Positions 1 through 8,175 of a stretch of 43,353 nucleotides of DNA are shown here, piece by piece. Every line of letters starts with the position of its first letter. Positions within the stretch are counted from its first letter, which is position 1. Below the pieces are notes generated by a model. The model searched no databases. It was not told the DNA's origin and saw nothing but the letters and a program-made list of their open reading frames with translations. Source of the DNA: a candidate division NC10 bacterium RIFCSPLOWO2_12_FULL_66_18 (GTDB lineage Bacteria > Methylomirabilota > Methylomirabilia > Methylomirabilales > 2-02-FULL-66-22); the NCBI GenBank assembly GCA_001771285.1, contig METI01000148.1, positions 5,611-48,963 of the forward strand. Direction: 5' to 3'. The translations under genes and the position numbers were made by a program.

Positions 1-833
1 GTGATGGCCGCCACGGCCGTTGAATCGGTGCTGATGTCCCCGTTGGTCCCCAGGTTCCCGCTCACGTTGTAGGCCCCCAGGCGGGAGTCGTAGCTGTCGG
101 TGTCGCCGTTGCCGATGAGGGTGATGGCGCCGGTGCCGTGGGCGGCATTGGCGAAGGGGTCGGTCACCACGTCATCCGTGGTGGTGGTGGTGCTCACGAT
201 GGGCTGGAACTCCATGCTGATCATCCGGCGGACGCTCCCCTGGATCCCCTCGGTGGTCACCATGATGAGGGGGGGGTTGTAGACGGTGGTCCCGCTCACC
301 ACCTGGGAGGCGCTCGTGGTCTCCGCCCCGGTGACGGCGTCCTGGTAGAGGATGGCCCCCCCCGCGTTGAACTTGTGCTGGATGCGGGCCCAGCCCCAGG
401 GGATGGTGCCCAAGCCGGCCTGGACGCTGGTGTAGTAGGCGTAGTTACTCGTCCCCTCATTCGCGGTGTAGGCGGGGGCGGCCTTGGCGTAGTTCGCATC
501 CAGGCCCCCCTCGATCTCCGCCTGGGTGTGGCCGGAGAGGAGGTAGGCCCGCCAGTCCGCGCTCGTCCCCACGGGGATGGCCATGGCCACGGGGGCGTTC
601 GGGCTCAGCCGCATCTTGGCCTCCTCGGTGCCGGCATCGGCGTTGAAGAGGGCCTGGATGCTCCGGGACTCGTTGTTGGCGATCTGGTAGTCGGAGGAAG
701 CCAGGTTGATCAGGGTGAGCCCCATGGTGAGGAGGAGCCCGACGAGGAGCACCGTGATCACCAGGACCACCCCCGGGTCCCCCCGGGGGGTCCGCTGCGG
801 GCCCTTGCTGCAAAGGATTTGTCTCTTCTGCAT
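1..833 (-). CDS. PilX-type pilus assembly protein, 3' end cut by the window
   Basis: Reading the minus strand from the ATG at 833 gives an open frame of 277 codons running off the window edge. About 20 basic or polar residues precede one long hydrophobic helix (about residues 22-46, VVLVITVLLVGLLLTMGLTL). Then comes a stretch resembling the PilX N-terminal domain, with S-S-D-Y-Q-I-A-N-N-E-S and N-A-D-A-G-T-E-E-A. PilX-type proteins are minor components of type IV pili, anchored in the inner membrane and incorporated with PilV, PilW and FimT. The rest is Thr/Ser/Gly-rich, as in secreted or surface proteins. It is the fourth gene of the pilin operon, 30 bases after the PilW-type gene. No prepilin-peptidase site with Glu at +5 is visible, which is usual for PilX. 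The C-terminus and true length cannot be seen. Confidence 0.72.
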   Translation of the reverse strand, partial: MQKRQILCSKGPQRTPRGDPGVVLVITVLLVGLLLTMGLTLINLASSDYQIANNESRSIQALFNADAGTEEAKMRLSPNAPVAMAIPVGTSADWRAYLLSGHTQAEIEGGLDANYAKAAPAYTANEGTSNYAYYTSVQAGLGTIPWGWARIQHKFNAGGAILYQDAVTGAETTSASQVVSGTTVYNPPLIMVTTEGIQGSVRRMISMEFQPIVSTTTTTDDVVTDPFANAAHGTGAITLIGNGDTDSYDSRLGAYNVSGNLGTNGDISTDSTAVAAI

Positions 834-863
834 GTCAGCCTCCATCGTGCCTCGGCGCCCCGG

Positions 864-1535
864 TCAGGGGAGGAGGTTCCGAAGCGCCACATCCGTCGTG
901 GCGGTGAAGGGAACCACCGTGGTCCCGATCTGCTGTTGAATGGTCAGGGCGATCTTCACCTGCCGGACGCGGTTCCGCTGGCCGCCCGCGGCCGGGGTCG
1001 TGGGGGTCGCCGTCCCCGTCACCGCCCCCTGGCTGTCGAGCGTGTAGGTGCTGGTGAGGGGGTAGGGGAGGGGGACGTTGTTCAGCTCGTAGTAGGTGAA
1101 GGTGAGGGCGCTCACCCCGTCCACGAAGGGCTCCCCCCCGCAGAAGGTGGCGGTCGAGACGTTCCGGTACAGGGTCGTGGTCACGGTCCCGGTGCAGTCC
1201 CGGCGGCTGTAGGTGACGTAGGTGGCCCCGCTCCCGTCCAGATCGGCGTGGAAGCTGAAGGCGTCGTTGGTCGCGATGACCACCGGGTCGCTCACCTTGG
1301 GGTTCGCGTACCCGGCCGTCCGGACCTCCCGCCCCATCCGCTCGAGGGCGACCCGGGCCTGGGACTGGACGTCCCACTTCCGGCTGCTGCTCGTGTAGCT
1401 GGCCTGCCCCACGTCGTAGACGAGGTAGACCCCGTAGAGCACGATGAGGAAGATGGCGCTCGTGACGAGGGCCTCCAGGAGGCTGAAGCCGGGGGGGCCA
1501 CCGCGGTGCTGAGGAGCAGGGGAGCGGATGGGCAT
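864..1535 (-). CDS. PilW-type minor pilin
   Basis: The product has 223 residues. It begins with a short positive leader and a class III signal, G-F-S-L-L-E-A-L-V-T-S-A-I-F-L, with Glu at +5 of the mature protein as prepilin peptidase (PilD) requires. A hydrophobic helix and a long beta-rich C-terminal part follow. This is the PilW (type IV pilus) or GspJ-like architecture. The ATG at 1535 is chosen because TCTGAGGAGG lies just upstream and the leader then has normal length; an upstream in-frame ATG would add 39 proline- and serine-rich residues. It sits between the PilV-type and PilX-type genes, so co-transcription is expected. Assignment to PilW rather than another minor pseudopilin rests on gene order and size. 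Confidence 0.75.
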   Translation of the reverse strand: MPIRSPAPQHRGGPPGFSLLEALVTSAIFLIVLYGVYLVYDVGQASYTSSSRKWDVQSQARVALERMGREVRTAGYANPKVSDPVVIATNDAFSFHADLDGSGATYVTYSRRDCTGTVTTTLYRNVSTATFCGGEPFVDGVSALTFTYYELNNVPLPYPLTSTYTLDSQGAVTGTATPTTPAAGGQRNRVRQVKIALTIQQQIGTTVVPFTATTDVALRNLLP

Positions 1536-1545
1536 GGGGGCCTCC

Positions 1546-2049
1546 TCAGATGGCCGAGGCGAGGGTCTGGAGCGTGACCTGGTAGGGCCGCCCCGCATCG
1601 GTCCAGTTGACGACCACGGAGATCTTCCGGAGGATGGGGGCGCCGGTCCCATCGGTGGCGACCGTGCTCACGGTGATGGTCCCATACCCTCCGGTGATCC
1701 CCGCCCCGGTGACGAGGTAGAGGGCGATGTCGTTCGCCCACTTGGTCACGTTGCTCCCCCCCATGAAGTTCCCCGCGTCCCCGGGGATGGGGGGGTTCGG
1801 ATCGTCCACGGGGTAGGTGCCGGTGGTCCGGGTGTCCACCCCATTGTAGAGGCTGAGCTGGCTGAAGGGATCGTTCTTGACCATCTCGATCATCTCTTGG
1901 GTGAGGGCCACCGCCTTGGAGATCTGCCCGGCCTGGTGGAGACTCATGTCGGCCGTGGGCAGGACGGCCGCAATCCCCAGGAGGGCCACCACCAGGATGG
2001 TGGCGGCCACCAGGACCTCGACCAGGGTGAAGCCAGCGCGCTGCCTCAT
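1546..2049 (-). CDS. PilV-type minor pilin
   Basis: The product has 167 residues. The N-terminus is R-A-G-F-T-L-V-E-V-L-V-A-A-T-I-L-V-V-A-L-L-G, a textbook prepilin leader with a very short basic n-region, the Gly/Phe cleavage site and Glu at +5. The helix continues into a segment with Q-A-G-Q-I-S-K-A-V-A-L-T-Q-E-M-I-E-M, resembling the PilV N-terminal domain. The start codon overlaps the stop of the FimT-type gene (ATGA), indicating translational coupling. It should be inserted in the inner membrane, processed by PilD and placed at the pilus tip or in the assembly-priming complex. PilV versus GspI is decided only by context. Confidence 0.77.
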   Translation of the reverse strand: MRQRAGFTLVEVLVAATILVVALLGIAAVLPTADMSLHQAGQISKAVALTQEMIEMVKNDPFSQLSLYNGVDTRTTGTYPVDDPNPPIPGDAGNFMGGSNVTKWANDIALYLVTGAGITGGYGTITVSTVATDGTGAPILRKISVVVNWTDAGRPYQVTLQTLASAI

Positions 2050-2600
2050 TGGATGGTGGCCTTTCCGATGATGCTGGTGGCGACGGTCTTGGTGCCCCCG
2101 GAGCCCTGGAGGCCGATACTCAAGGTCACCGCGCTGTTGACCAGGAAGCCCTGGGAGTTGAAGAGCAGGGTGTTCCCCGTGGTCACCGTCACCCCCCGGT
2201 ACTGGCCGGCCAGGTCCTGCCAGGCCGTGAGGACGTTGCTGTTGCTGGCCGGGGTGTCGCTGAGCGTGGGCCAGGCCGCCGTGGCCCCGGTCCGGATCTC
2301 CAGCCGGTAGTAGTTCGCCTTGGTGGCATCGCTCACCGCCGTGCCTCCCGGGTAGGGGGCCGCCCCCGTCGCATCGAAGGCGAGGATCCGGGCCTGCAGC
2401 CCCCGGGTGATGGCGCTACTCTGGGCGAGCCGGATGTCCTCGGCGAGGCGCCGGGAGGCCCCATCCACCCCCGAGCGCTGGATGCCCCCCACGAGCTGGG
2501 GGATGGCGATGGCCGAAAGGATCCCCAGGATGCTCACCGCGATGGTCAGCTCGATCACGGTGAGGCCGTGGGGGTGTCGGTCGCCGCGCTTCCTCTGCAT
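2046..2600 (-). CDS. FimT/GspH-type minor pilin, first gene of the pilin operon
   Basis: The product has 184 residues from the ATG at 2600. The prepilin signal is H-G-L-T-V-I-E-L-T-I-A-V-S-I-L-G-I-L-S-A-I-A-I-P, with Gly before the cleavage point and Glu at +5. It is followed by R-L-A-E-D-I-R-L-A-Q-S-S-A-I-T-R-G, the region shared by GspH and FimT proteins (helix then beta-sheet head). GAGGG seven bases upstream supports this start over another in-frame ATG 18 bases upstream. It overlaps the PilV-type gene by four bases. Minor pilins of this type prime pilus assembly; nothing here says which surface function (adhesion, motility or DNA uptake) is served. Confidence 0.77.
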   Translation of the reverse strand: MQRKRGDRHPHGLTVIELTIAVSILGILSAIAIPQLVGGIQRSGVDGASRRLAEDIRLAQSSAITRGLQARILAFDATGAAPYPGGTAVSDATKANYYRLEIRTGATAAWPTLSDTPASNSNVLTAWQDLAGQYRGVTVTTGNTLLFNSQGFLVNSAVTLSIGLQGSGGTKTVATSIIGKATIQ

Positions 2601-3117
2601 TATTCCCTCTGCCTCCAACTGCCTTCAAGGCCGGCCGCCGTGAGATAAATCCGGTGGGCAGACCCTACCTACCGTACCAACAAGCAAGTGACGGGCCATT
2701 CCCTGACCGACCCTCCAACCCATGAAAACACTGACCTGTATTGCCTTCCTGGCGGAGGATCCTTCCGGCCTCTGTCTGACACTCGGGCAGGTTGGCTGCC
2801 ACGGCTGTACCCCGATGTTGTGGAGGATACCGGCTGACCCGGTGAACAGGCGTCCCGGGACACAGCATGCGACTCCCGTGCCCAGGCGACTGGCTCGCTC
2901 GACCCCGGCCAGCGCGGCCTGGGGGGCAGGACAGTTCTGCGGCGAGATTCAGCGTGTTACAGGGGCTGCGGAGAACCAGCCCGGGGCGGGGCGCCCCCGA
3001 GGTGTGCCTGCACCCCGGGAGAATCCGAGCGAGCTGTTCCGGTCTGACACACTCTGGTGCGGGGTCGCCAGGGGCGAGTGAGCCGGGACGGCACAGCGAG
3101 CGAGCGGTCGCGGCTGG
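2601..3117. other. Intergenic region upstream of the pilin operon, no convincing gene
   Basis: About 515 bases lie between the first pilin gene and the HTH remnant. Open frames exist on both strands, but none has a ribosome-binding site, a recognisable domain or a plausible composition. The region should contain the pilin operon promoter, reading leftward; no clear -10/-35 or sigma-54 pair was found. A minus-strand stretch at about 2790-2865 has pieces that recall a c-di-GMP riboswitch, but the core is missing, so it is not called. Confidence 0.5.
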
Positions 3118-3222
3118 CTATCCCTGCTCGGGATCCGGGGCAAGCCGGAGGCCGTATTTGGCGGCCTTCGCATAGAGGGTTCGCCGGCCGATGCCCAGGC
3201 GCCTGGCCAGCGGCCTCACCGA
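3118..3222 (-). pseudogene. Remnant of a Fis-type helix-turn-helix C-terminus
   Basis: In the minus-strand frame ending at TAG (3118-3120) the sequence encodes S-V-R-P-L-A-R-R-L-G-I-G-R-R-T-L-Y-A-K followed by A-A-K-Y-G-L. This is the end of the Fis-type HTH found at the C-terminus of NtrC-family and RegA/PrrA-type regulators. It lies directly after the stop of the receiver gene (3224) but in another frame, and it lacks the first helix and a start codon. The simplest reading is that an ancestral receiver-HTH regulator lost its output domain by frameshift or deletion. A sequencing error is an alternative, but a one-base fix alone would not restore a complete HTH. Confidence 0.55.
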
Positions 3223-3223
3223 A

Positions 3224-3622
3224 TTACGGCGGTGGTCCCTCGAGGAGATCCCGAATCGCCTTCAGGATCGGCCGAAGGTTGCCCGCCTTGGGCACGAAGT
3301 ACTCCGCCTGCGTCTCGTAGGCCCGGATGGCGAAGCTCTCCTCCACGTGCCCACTATAGAGGATGACGGGGATATGTCGCAGGGTCGGATCCCCTTTGAT
3401 CATGGTTGCCACGCGGAATCCGTCGAGCTTGGGCATGACTACGTCGAGGACGACCAGGTCCGGCCTCTGTGCCTGGACAGCCTGGAAACCCTCCTCCCCA
3501 TCGGCGGCCGTCAAAACCCGGTATCCCTGGTGGCGGAGCAGATCCGCCAGACCTTCCCGCATGGGCAGATCGTCATCCACCACCAGTACTGTCTTCTCCG
3601 CGAGATTCATTTCGGGACTCAT
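3224..3622 (-). CDS. Single-domain response regulator (receiver)
   Basis: The 132 residues make one receiver domain. V-L-V-V-D-D-D carries the acidic pocket near residue 17, L-V-V-L-D-V-V-M-P-K-L-D-G carries the phospho-acceptor Asp (about residue 59), Y-S-G-H is the switch region, and V-P-K-A-G holds the conserved Lys. There is no output domain in frame. The ATG overlaps the nagZ stop (ATGA), so it is the last gene of a three-gene operon. It would take phosphate from an unlinked histidine kinase and act by protein contact, or be a relic of a longer regulator, because a Fis-type HTH fragment follows in another frame. Confidence 0.85.
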   Translation of the reverse strand: MSPEMNLAEKTVLVVDDDLPMREGLADLLRHQGYRVLTAADGEEGFQAVQAQRPDLVVLDVVMPKLDGFRVATMIKGDPTLRHIPVILYSGHVEESFAIRAYETQAEYFVPKAGNLRPILKAIRDLLEGPPP

Positions 3623-4698
3623 CGGACACGTTCCGTGGCTGCCAGGATCGTCTGGAGCAACTGCCGATGCTCGGGCGCACCCACGATGGTGCGCGCCGCG
3701 TCCCCGTCCACCGACATCCGGTTCACCCCCAGCCGTTGACGCAGGCGCGCGATCCGATCCAGTGATGCCGCCAGTTGGGCCTCGGACAACCGGCCCGTCC
3801 GCAGGGCGGCCTCCACGGCCCCCATGGCTGCCCGCTGGCGCGTGGCATCGTGACAGATGAGGACCAGGTCACCGCCAGCCTCGAGGAAGCGAACGGCGGC
3901 CTCCCCGATGTCGAACCGGGCGGCGATGGCCGCCATCTCCAGATCGTCGCTCACCACCACACCATCAAACCCCAATTCCGTTCGCAGGATATCGGTGATG
4001 ACCGTGCGGGACAAGCTGCTGGGCGCCTCCCGGTCCAGGGCCGGGCAGGAGAGGTGGGCCACCATCACCACCGGCACGCCGGCCTGGATTGCCAGACGAA
4101 ACGGGACGAATTCCACGGCGCGCCAGCGCGCGTTCGGCTGCGGGCTCTCTGGTAGCGTCAGGTGGGAGTCCGAGGCCGTCTCGCCGTGACCCGGGAAGTG
4201 CTTCGCGGTGGCCAGGACGCCGACCTCCGTGAATCCCTGGATGGCGGCCACGCCCAGACGGGCCACGCGCTCGGGGTCGTGGCTGAAGGCGCGGTCGCCG
4301 ATGATGGGATTGGCGGGGTTGGTGTGGACGTCCAGGACGGGCGCGAGATTCCAGGTGAACCCCGCGGCTCGAAGTTCGCGGCCCACGGCGCGGGCCAGAT
4401 CCCGCGTGAGGATCGCATCGTTCAGGGCCCCCAGGATGGCCGCCGGCGGCGGGGCGAGGAACGGTTCGGGCAGCCGCGTGACTCGGCCTCCTTCCTGGTC
4501 CACGCCGACGAGCAGGGGACCCGGGGCTGCCGCATGCAGCCCGGCCGTCAGGCGGCAGATCTGCTCCAGGTCCAGGAGATTGCGGCGGAACAGGATCACG
4601 CCGCCGAGACCCGAGTCCAGGAGCCGACGGAGGTGGTCGGGCAGCGTGATTCCCTCGAATCCGAGGCAGAAGAGCGTCGGGATCGACAGGCCAGTCAT
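3619..4698 (-). CDS. nagZ: Beta-N-acetylhexosaminidase, glycoside hydrolase family 3 (NagZ)
   Basis: The product has 359 residues, the size of cytoplasmic NagZ. G-V-D-Q-E-G-G-R-V (about 65-73) and the NagZ signature K-H-F-P-G-H-G-x4-D-S-H (about 166-179), which supplies the acid/base Asp-His pair, are intact. S-D-D-L-E-M (about 250) carries the candidate nucleophile Asp. NagZ removes GlcNAc from anhydro-muropeptides during cell-wall recycling. The ATG at 4698 overlaps the stop of the upstream gene; a longer frame upstream would only duplicate that gene's 3' end. No signal peptide is present, consistent with a cytoplasmic enzyme. An AmpG-like permease is transcribed divergently nearby, matching the recycling role. 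Confidence 0.92.
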   Translation of the reverse strand: MTGLSIPTLFCLGFEGITLPDHLRRLLDSGLGGVILFRRNLLDLEQICRLTAGLHAAAPGPLLVGVDQEGGRVTRLPEPFLAPPPAAILGALNDAILTRDLARAVGRELRAAGFTWNLAPVLDVHTNPANPIIGDRAFSHDPERVARLGVAAIQGFTEVGVLATAKHFPGHGETASDSHLTLPESPQPNARWRAVEFVPFRLAIQAGVPVVMVAHLSCPALDREAPSSLSRTVITDILRTELGFDGVVVSDDLEMAAIAARFDIGEAAVRFLEAGGDLVLICHDATRQRAAMGAVEAALRTGRLSEAQLAASLDRIARLRQRLGVNRMSVDGDAARTIVGAPEHRQLLQTILAATERVR

Positions 4699-5444
4699 CC
4701 GCCCTCCTCGTCGGTGCGGAAGGCACGGCGGTACTCGACCAATTCCTCGGGCCGGACGTCGGGCCACGTCCGGATCTCCTGGTACAACCCCTGGGGGTCC
4801 TTGGTCAGGCGCTGGCTGACGATCTGGGCCGCGGCCGTCAGGTTCGCCACGCGGCGGTCGATGATCCCGTGCAGCAGCGGGGCCAGGACCTTCAGGATGC
4901 CGTGCGCCACGACGTTGTCCAGGCGGAGGAAGAGCTGCGGGTCCACCTCCACGTAGGGTTCGTTGCCCTCCCAGCGCTCCCGGTACTCCAGCGTAAACAC
5001 CATGCTGCCCGACAGCTTCAGCAGGTGGGCCAGGGACCGGAATTGGCCCTCGACGAAATAGATCCGACGCTCCGGCCCCCGGGCGATCAGGCGAACCGTT
5101 CCCCGCAACGCCCCGAGGTCATCCACCTCGTACTGCCCGTTCCCCTTCTCCGTGATGCGGTACCGTTCCATGGGCGGGTGAAGGTGACGCGCCAGGGTGG
5201 CGGCAAAGGGGGGCCGGTCCATCATCCAGTCGGTCGTCTTGATGCTGCCGATGAACCGGACCGGCTTCAACTGGCGCGCCAGGGTGTACCGCTCGACCAC
5301 CTCGCGCGTGGCGGAATCCTCGATGGCCAGGCCGATGAGCCGGAAGGCTCCTGCCGCCTGGGAAGCCAGCGTCAGGAGAAGCAGGGCAACGATCCAGATG
5401 GAGCGGTTCCGCCTCGGGAAGGCACCGGGAACGCCGGACCTCAT
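4695..5444 (-). CDS. Secreted or membrane-anchored protein of unknown function
   Basis: The product has 249 residues. Residues 1-33 form a signal peptide or anchor (R-R-N-R then I-W-I-V-A-L-L-L-L-T-L-A, and A-G-A before a possible cleavage). The mature part is soluble, mixed alpha/beta, with no cysteines that I can see and no motif I recognise. GGAGGTG lies eight bases before the ATG. It is the first gene of an operon with nagZ and a receiver gene (ATGA overlap), so a role at the cell envelope or peptidoglycan is a reasonable inference. The function is unknown. Confidence 0.7.
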   Translation of the reverse strand: MRSGVPGAFPRRNRSIWIVALLLLTLASQAAGAFRLIGLAIEDSATREVVERYTLARQLKPVRFIGSIKTTDWMMDRPPFAATLARHLHPPMERYRITEKGNGQYEVDDLGALRGTVRLIARGPERRIYFVEGQFRSLAHLLKLSGSMVFTLEYRERWEGNEPYVEVDPQLFLRLDNVVAHGILKVLAPLLHGIIDRRVANLTAAAQIVSQRLTKDPQGLYQEIRTWPDVRPEELVEYRRAFRTDEEGG

Positions 5445-5566
5445 GCTCTCGGCACCTCCGGGCGATTTGACAGGCTGGCGGCGACCGGACTATAAGGGGC
5501 CTGCCAACGATCGGACATCGACGAATCGTTCCTGCGACGGACGGCGAGCCACAGCGGCGAGGGCGC

Positions 5567-6790
5567 GTGAAGACGACGACGAAGCTCACCTGGGTGGCCG
5601 TGCTGTATTTCGTCGAGGGATTCCCCTTCGGCATCCTGAATGACGCCCTGCCCCTTTTCTTCCGGTTTCACGGGGTCCGCCTCGCCGACATCGGCCTTCT
5701 GAGCCTGGTGGGACTGCCCTGGACGCTGAAGTTCCTGTGGGCACCGGCCGTGGATCTGTGGGGGCGACGGCGCACCTGGGTGGTGGGATGTCAACTTCTC
5801 ATCACCCTCGGCCTCCTGACCCTCCCTGCCCTCGATCCCTCGCGCGTGGGCGGCGTCGCCTGGGCGACGCTCCTGGCCCTCGCCGTCTGCTCGGCCACAC
5901 AGGATATCGCCATCGACGCCTACACCATCGAACTGCTGGACGAGGCGGAGATGGGGCCGGCGAACGGCATCCGGGTGACCGCCTACCGCGTGGCCCTCAT
6001 CTGCGCCGGCGGCCTGTTCGTGGCGCTGGCGGGCCTGATCGGCTGGCCAGCCGCGTTCGGGGCCGCGGCGATCGTGGTGGCCACCTCCTGCCTGCTCTCG
6101 TGCCGCATGCCGCATGCGGCGCCTCAGCCTGTCGGGGGGGCGGCTCCTGGGGCCAGCGCCCTGGAGCGGGCGGTCTGGACCCCGCTGGAACAGTTCTTCG
6201 GCCATCCCGGGTTCTTCGCCGTCATGCTGTTCGTCCTGACGTTCAAGCTGGGAGACATGTCGCTTGGCCCCATGGTCCGCCCGTTCTGGGTGGACCGGCA
6301 TTTCACACCGCTCGAGATCGGCGCCGTCCCCGGTACCCTGGGGGTGATCGCCACGATCTTTGGCGCCCTCCTGGGCGGAAGCCTCACCGCCCGCTGGGGA
6401 ATCTTCCGTGCGCTCTGGGTGCTGGGCATCGCCCAGGCGGCCTCGAACCTGGTCTACGCCGCGGCTGCCGCCCTCCCCCCTTCGACGCCCCTCATGTACG
6501 CATCCTCGATCGTGGAATCTTTCTGCGGCGGTCTGGGTACGGCGCCGTTCCTGGCGTTTCTCATGAGCATCTGCGACAAGGCCCACGCCGCCACCCAGTA
6601 TGCGCTCCTCAGCGCGCTCTTCGGCCTCACCCGGGTCGTGGCCGGGACCTTCTCGGGATGGGCCACCGAGGGATTCGGGTACGCCGCCTACTTCACCCTG
6701 ACCTTCTTCCTGGCCTGGCCAGCCCTCCTGTTGCTGCCCAGGGTCCAACGCTGGACGGTCACACGGGGCGGCGGCGACCGCCGCGACTAA
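5567..6790 (+). CDS. MFS permease, AmpG-like
   Basis: The product has 407 residues with about 12 hydrophobic segments. The N-terminus Y-F-V-E-G-F-P-F-G-I-L-N-D-A-L-P, then G-L-P-W-T-L-K-F-L-W-A-P-A-V-D-L and G-R-R-R-T-W-V-V, matches the pattern of AmpG and AmpG-like permeases (K-F-L-W-A-P-x-x-D then G-R-R-R). So does S-A-T-Q-D-I-A-I-D-A-Y-T in helix 4-5. AmpG carries GlcNAc-anhydroMurNAc-peptides into the cytoplasm, the substrates of NagZ, which is encoded divergently 0.9 kb away. The start is GTG at 5567 with GCGAGGG upstream. Other MFS substrates cannot be excluded because AmpG-like proteins form a broad family. Confidence 0.8.
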   Translation: MKTTTKLTWVAVLYFVEGFPFGILNDALPLFFRFHGVRLADIGLLSLVGLPWTLKFLWAPAVDLWGRRRTWVVGCQLLITLGLLTLPALDPSRVGGVAWATLLALAVCSATQDIAIDAYTIELLDEAEMGPANGIRVTAYRVALICAGGLFVALAGLIGWPAAFGAAAIVVATSCLLSCRMPHAAPQPVGGAAPGASALERAVWTPLEQFFGHPGFFAVMLFVLTFKLGDMSLGPMVRPFWVDRHFTPLEIGAVPGTLGVIATIFGALLGGSLTARWGIFRALWVLGIAQAASNLVYAAAAALPPSTPLMYASSIVESFCGGLGTAPFLAFLMSICDKAHAATQYALLSALFGLTRVVAGTFSGWATEGFGYAAYFTLTFFLAWPALLLLPRVQRWTVTRGGGDRRD

Positions 6791-6885
6791 AAGCGTTCGA
6801 CCGTTTCCGCCTCTGGCGGATTCGGCTGTTCCCGTACCCCCGACCTGCCGACCAGCCGAACTGCCGAACGATCTTGACCGCATCC

Positions 6886-8055
6886 TCATCCCAACCGCGC
6901 AAGCGACGCCACCATCCGATCCAGGGCCTGCGAAAGCCGCGCCTCGGACGCCGCGTACGACAGCCGCAAGTACCCCTCCCCGTACTGGCCAAACCCGGTT
7001 CCCGCCAGGACGGCCACGCCGGCATCCTGCAGCAGGTGATCGGCGATGACCTGGGCCGGCCGGCCGAAGGCGGTGACGTTGGGAAAGGCGTAGAACGCTC
7101 CGGCTGGCGTACGGCATGACACGCCCGGGATGGCGTTCAATCCGGTGACGACCAGGTCGCGGCGGCGCCGGAACGCCTCCACCATGGCCAGCGAATCCCG
7201 TTGTTCCCCCTCCAGGGCCGCGACGCCGGCAATCTGGGTGAAGGAGGTCGTGCAAGAGTTGCTGTTCACCATGAGACGGCTGACCGCCTCCGCCAGGGGC
7301 ACCGGCATCACCCCGTACCCCAGGCGCCAACCCGTCATGGCATAGGCCTTGGAGAACCCGTCCAGGAGAATGGTGAGATCGGCCATGCCGGGCAGGCTGG
7401 CGATGGAGTGCGGGGAATCGCCATAGCTGAAGCGGCGGTACACCTCGTCGGACAGGATAGGGATCCGGTGCCGCTGGGCCACGGCCGCGATGCGCCTGAG
7501 GTCCGTGGGGGAGAGCACCCCGCCCGTGGGGTTCTGCGGAGAGTTCAGGATGATGAGTTTCGTCTGCCGCCCGGCCCGCCGTTCGAACTCGTCCAGGTCG
7601 AAGCCGAAGGCTCGCTGTTCCATCAGGGGGATCGGGACCGGAACCCCTCCGGCGAAGCGGACGACCGAGGCGTAGATGGGGAAGCCGGGATCGGGCAGGA
7701 TGACCTCGTCGCCCGGGTTCACCAGGGCCAGGATGCTGAAGAACATGATGGGCTTGGCCCCGGGTGTGACCACCACCTGGTCCGGCTGGACCGGGATTCC
7801 CCGGGTCTCGGAGACATGCCGGGCGATGGCCTCGCGCAGCTCGGGGAGACCCGGCGTCGGCCCATAGTGCGTGTACCCGTCGTCGAGGGCCTTCTTGGCC
7901 GCGGCCACGATGTGCGGGGGGGTGGCGAAGTCGGGCTCGCCGATCTCCAGGTGAATGATGTCCCGTCCCTGGCGCTCCAGCGCCCGGGCTTTGCCGAGGA
8001 CGTCGAAGGCCGACTCGGTCCCCAGGCGGCCAATCCGTTCGGCAAGAGTGAACAT
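6886..8055 (-). CDS. Pyridoxal-phosphate aminotransferase, class I (aspartate aminotransferase-like)
   Basis: The product has 389 residues, typical of family I-gamma aminotransferases. Landmarks in order are L-E-I-G-E-P-D-F (substrate-binding loop), N-S-P-Q-N-P-T-G (171-178), S-D-E-V-Y (202-206), and G-F-S-K-A-Y-A-M-T-G-W-R-L-G-Y with the PLP Lys at about 236. An Arg near residue 365 (G-Y-L-R-L-S-Y-A) would bind the substrate carboxylate. It should transfer amino groups between an amino acid and 2-oxoglutarate in the cytoplasm. The exact substrate (Asp, Ala, aromatic or LL-DAP) cannot be decided from sequence. It is flanked by 95 and 120 base gaps and appears to be a single-gene unit. Confidence 0.88.
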   Translation of the reverse strand: MFTLAERIGRLGTESAFDVLGKARALERQGRDIIHLEIGEPDFATPPHIVAAAKKALDDGYTHYGPTPGLPELREAIARHVSETRGIPVQPDQVVVTPGAKPIMFFSILALVNPGDEVILPDPGFPIYASVVRFAGGVPVPIPLMEQRAFGFDLDEFERRAGRQTKLIILNSPQNPTGGVLSPTDLRRIAAVAQRHRIPILSDEVYRRFSYGDSPHSIASLPGMADLTILLDGFSKAYAMTGWRLGYGVMPVPLAEAVSRLMVNSNSCTTSFTQIAGVAALEGEQRDSLAMVEAFRRRRDLVVTGLNAIPGVSCRTPAGAFYAFPNVTAFGRPAQVIADHLLQDAGVAVLAGTGFGQYGEGYLRLSYAASEARLSQALDRMVASLARLG

Positions 8056-8175
8056 CGATGTGGTCCCTTGGCACGCCTGGTTGGTGGCGGGTCCACTCGC
8101 GGGGTGTGGGCCTTGCTGCGGGCCCCCACGTCTCCGCGACGCGCTGGCCGCGATCCACAGGCCAACCGCCGCACG

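Noticed and set aside
138-1577. 479-codon plus-strand frame
   Set aside because: Antisense shadow of the PilX and PilW genes; Gly/His/Arg-rich composition from a wrong frame.
2790-2865. Possible c-di-GMP-I riboswitch upstream of the pilin operon (GGGACGC, CCGGGT, AGCCGGTA on the minus strand)
   Set aside because: The conserved GCAAA and GAAA tetraloop parts and the AAAGCC after GGGACGC are absent, and it lies about 200 bases from the operon start.
2722-3081. 119-codon plus-strand frame
   Set aside because: No ribosome-binding site, no domain, and residue usage typical of random GC-rich DNA.
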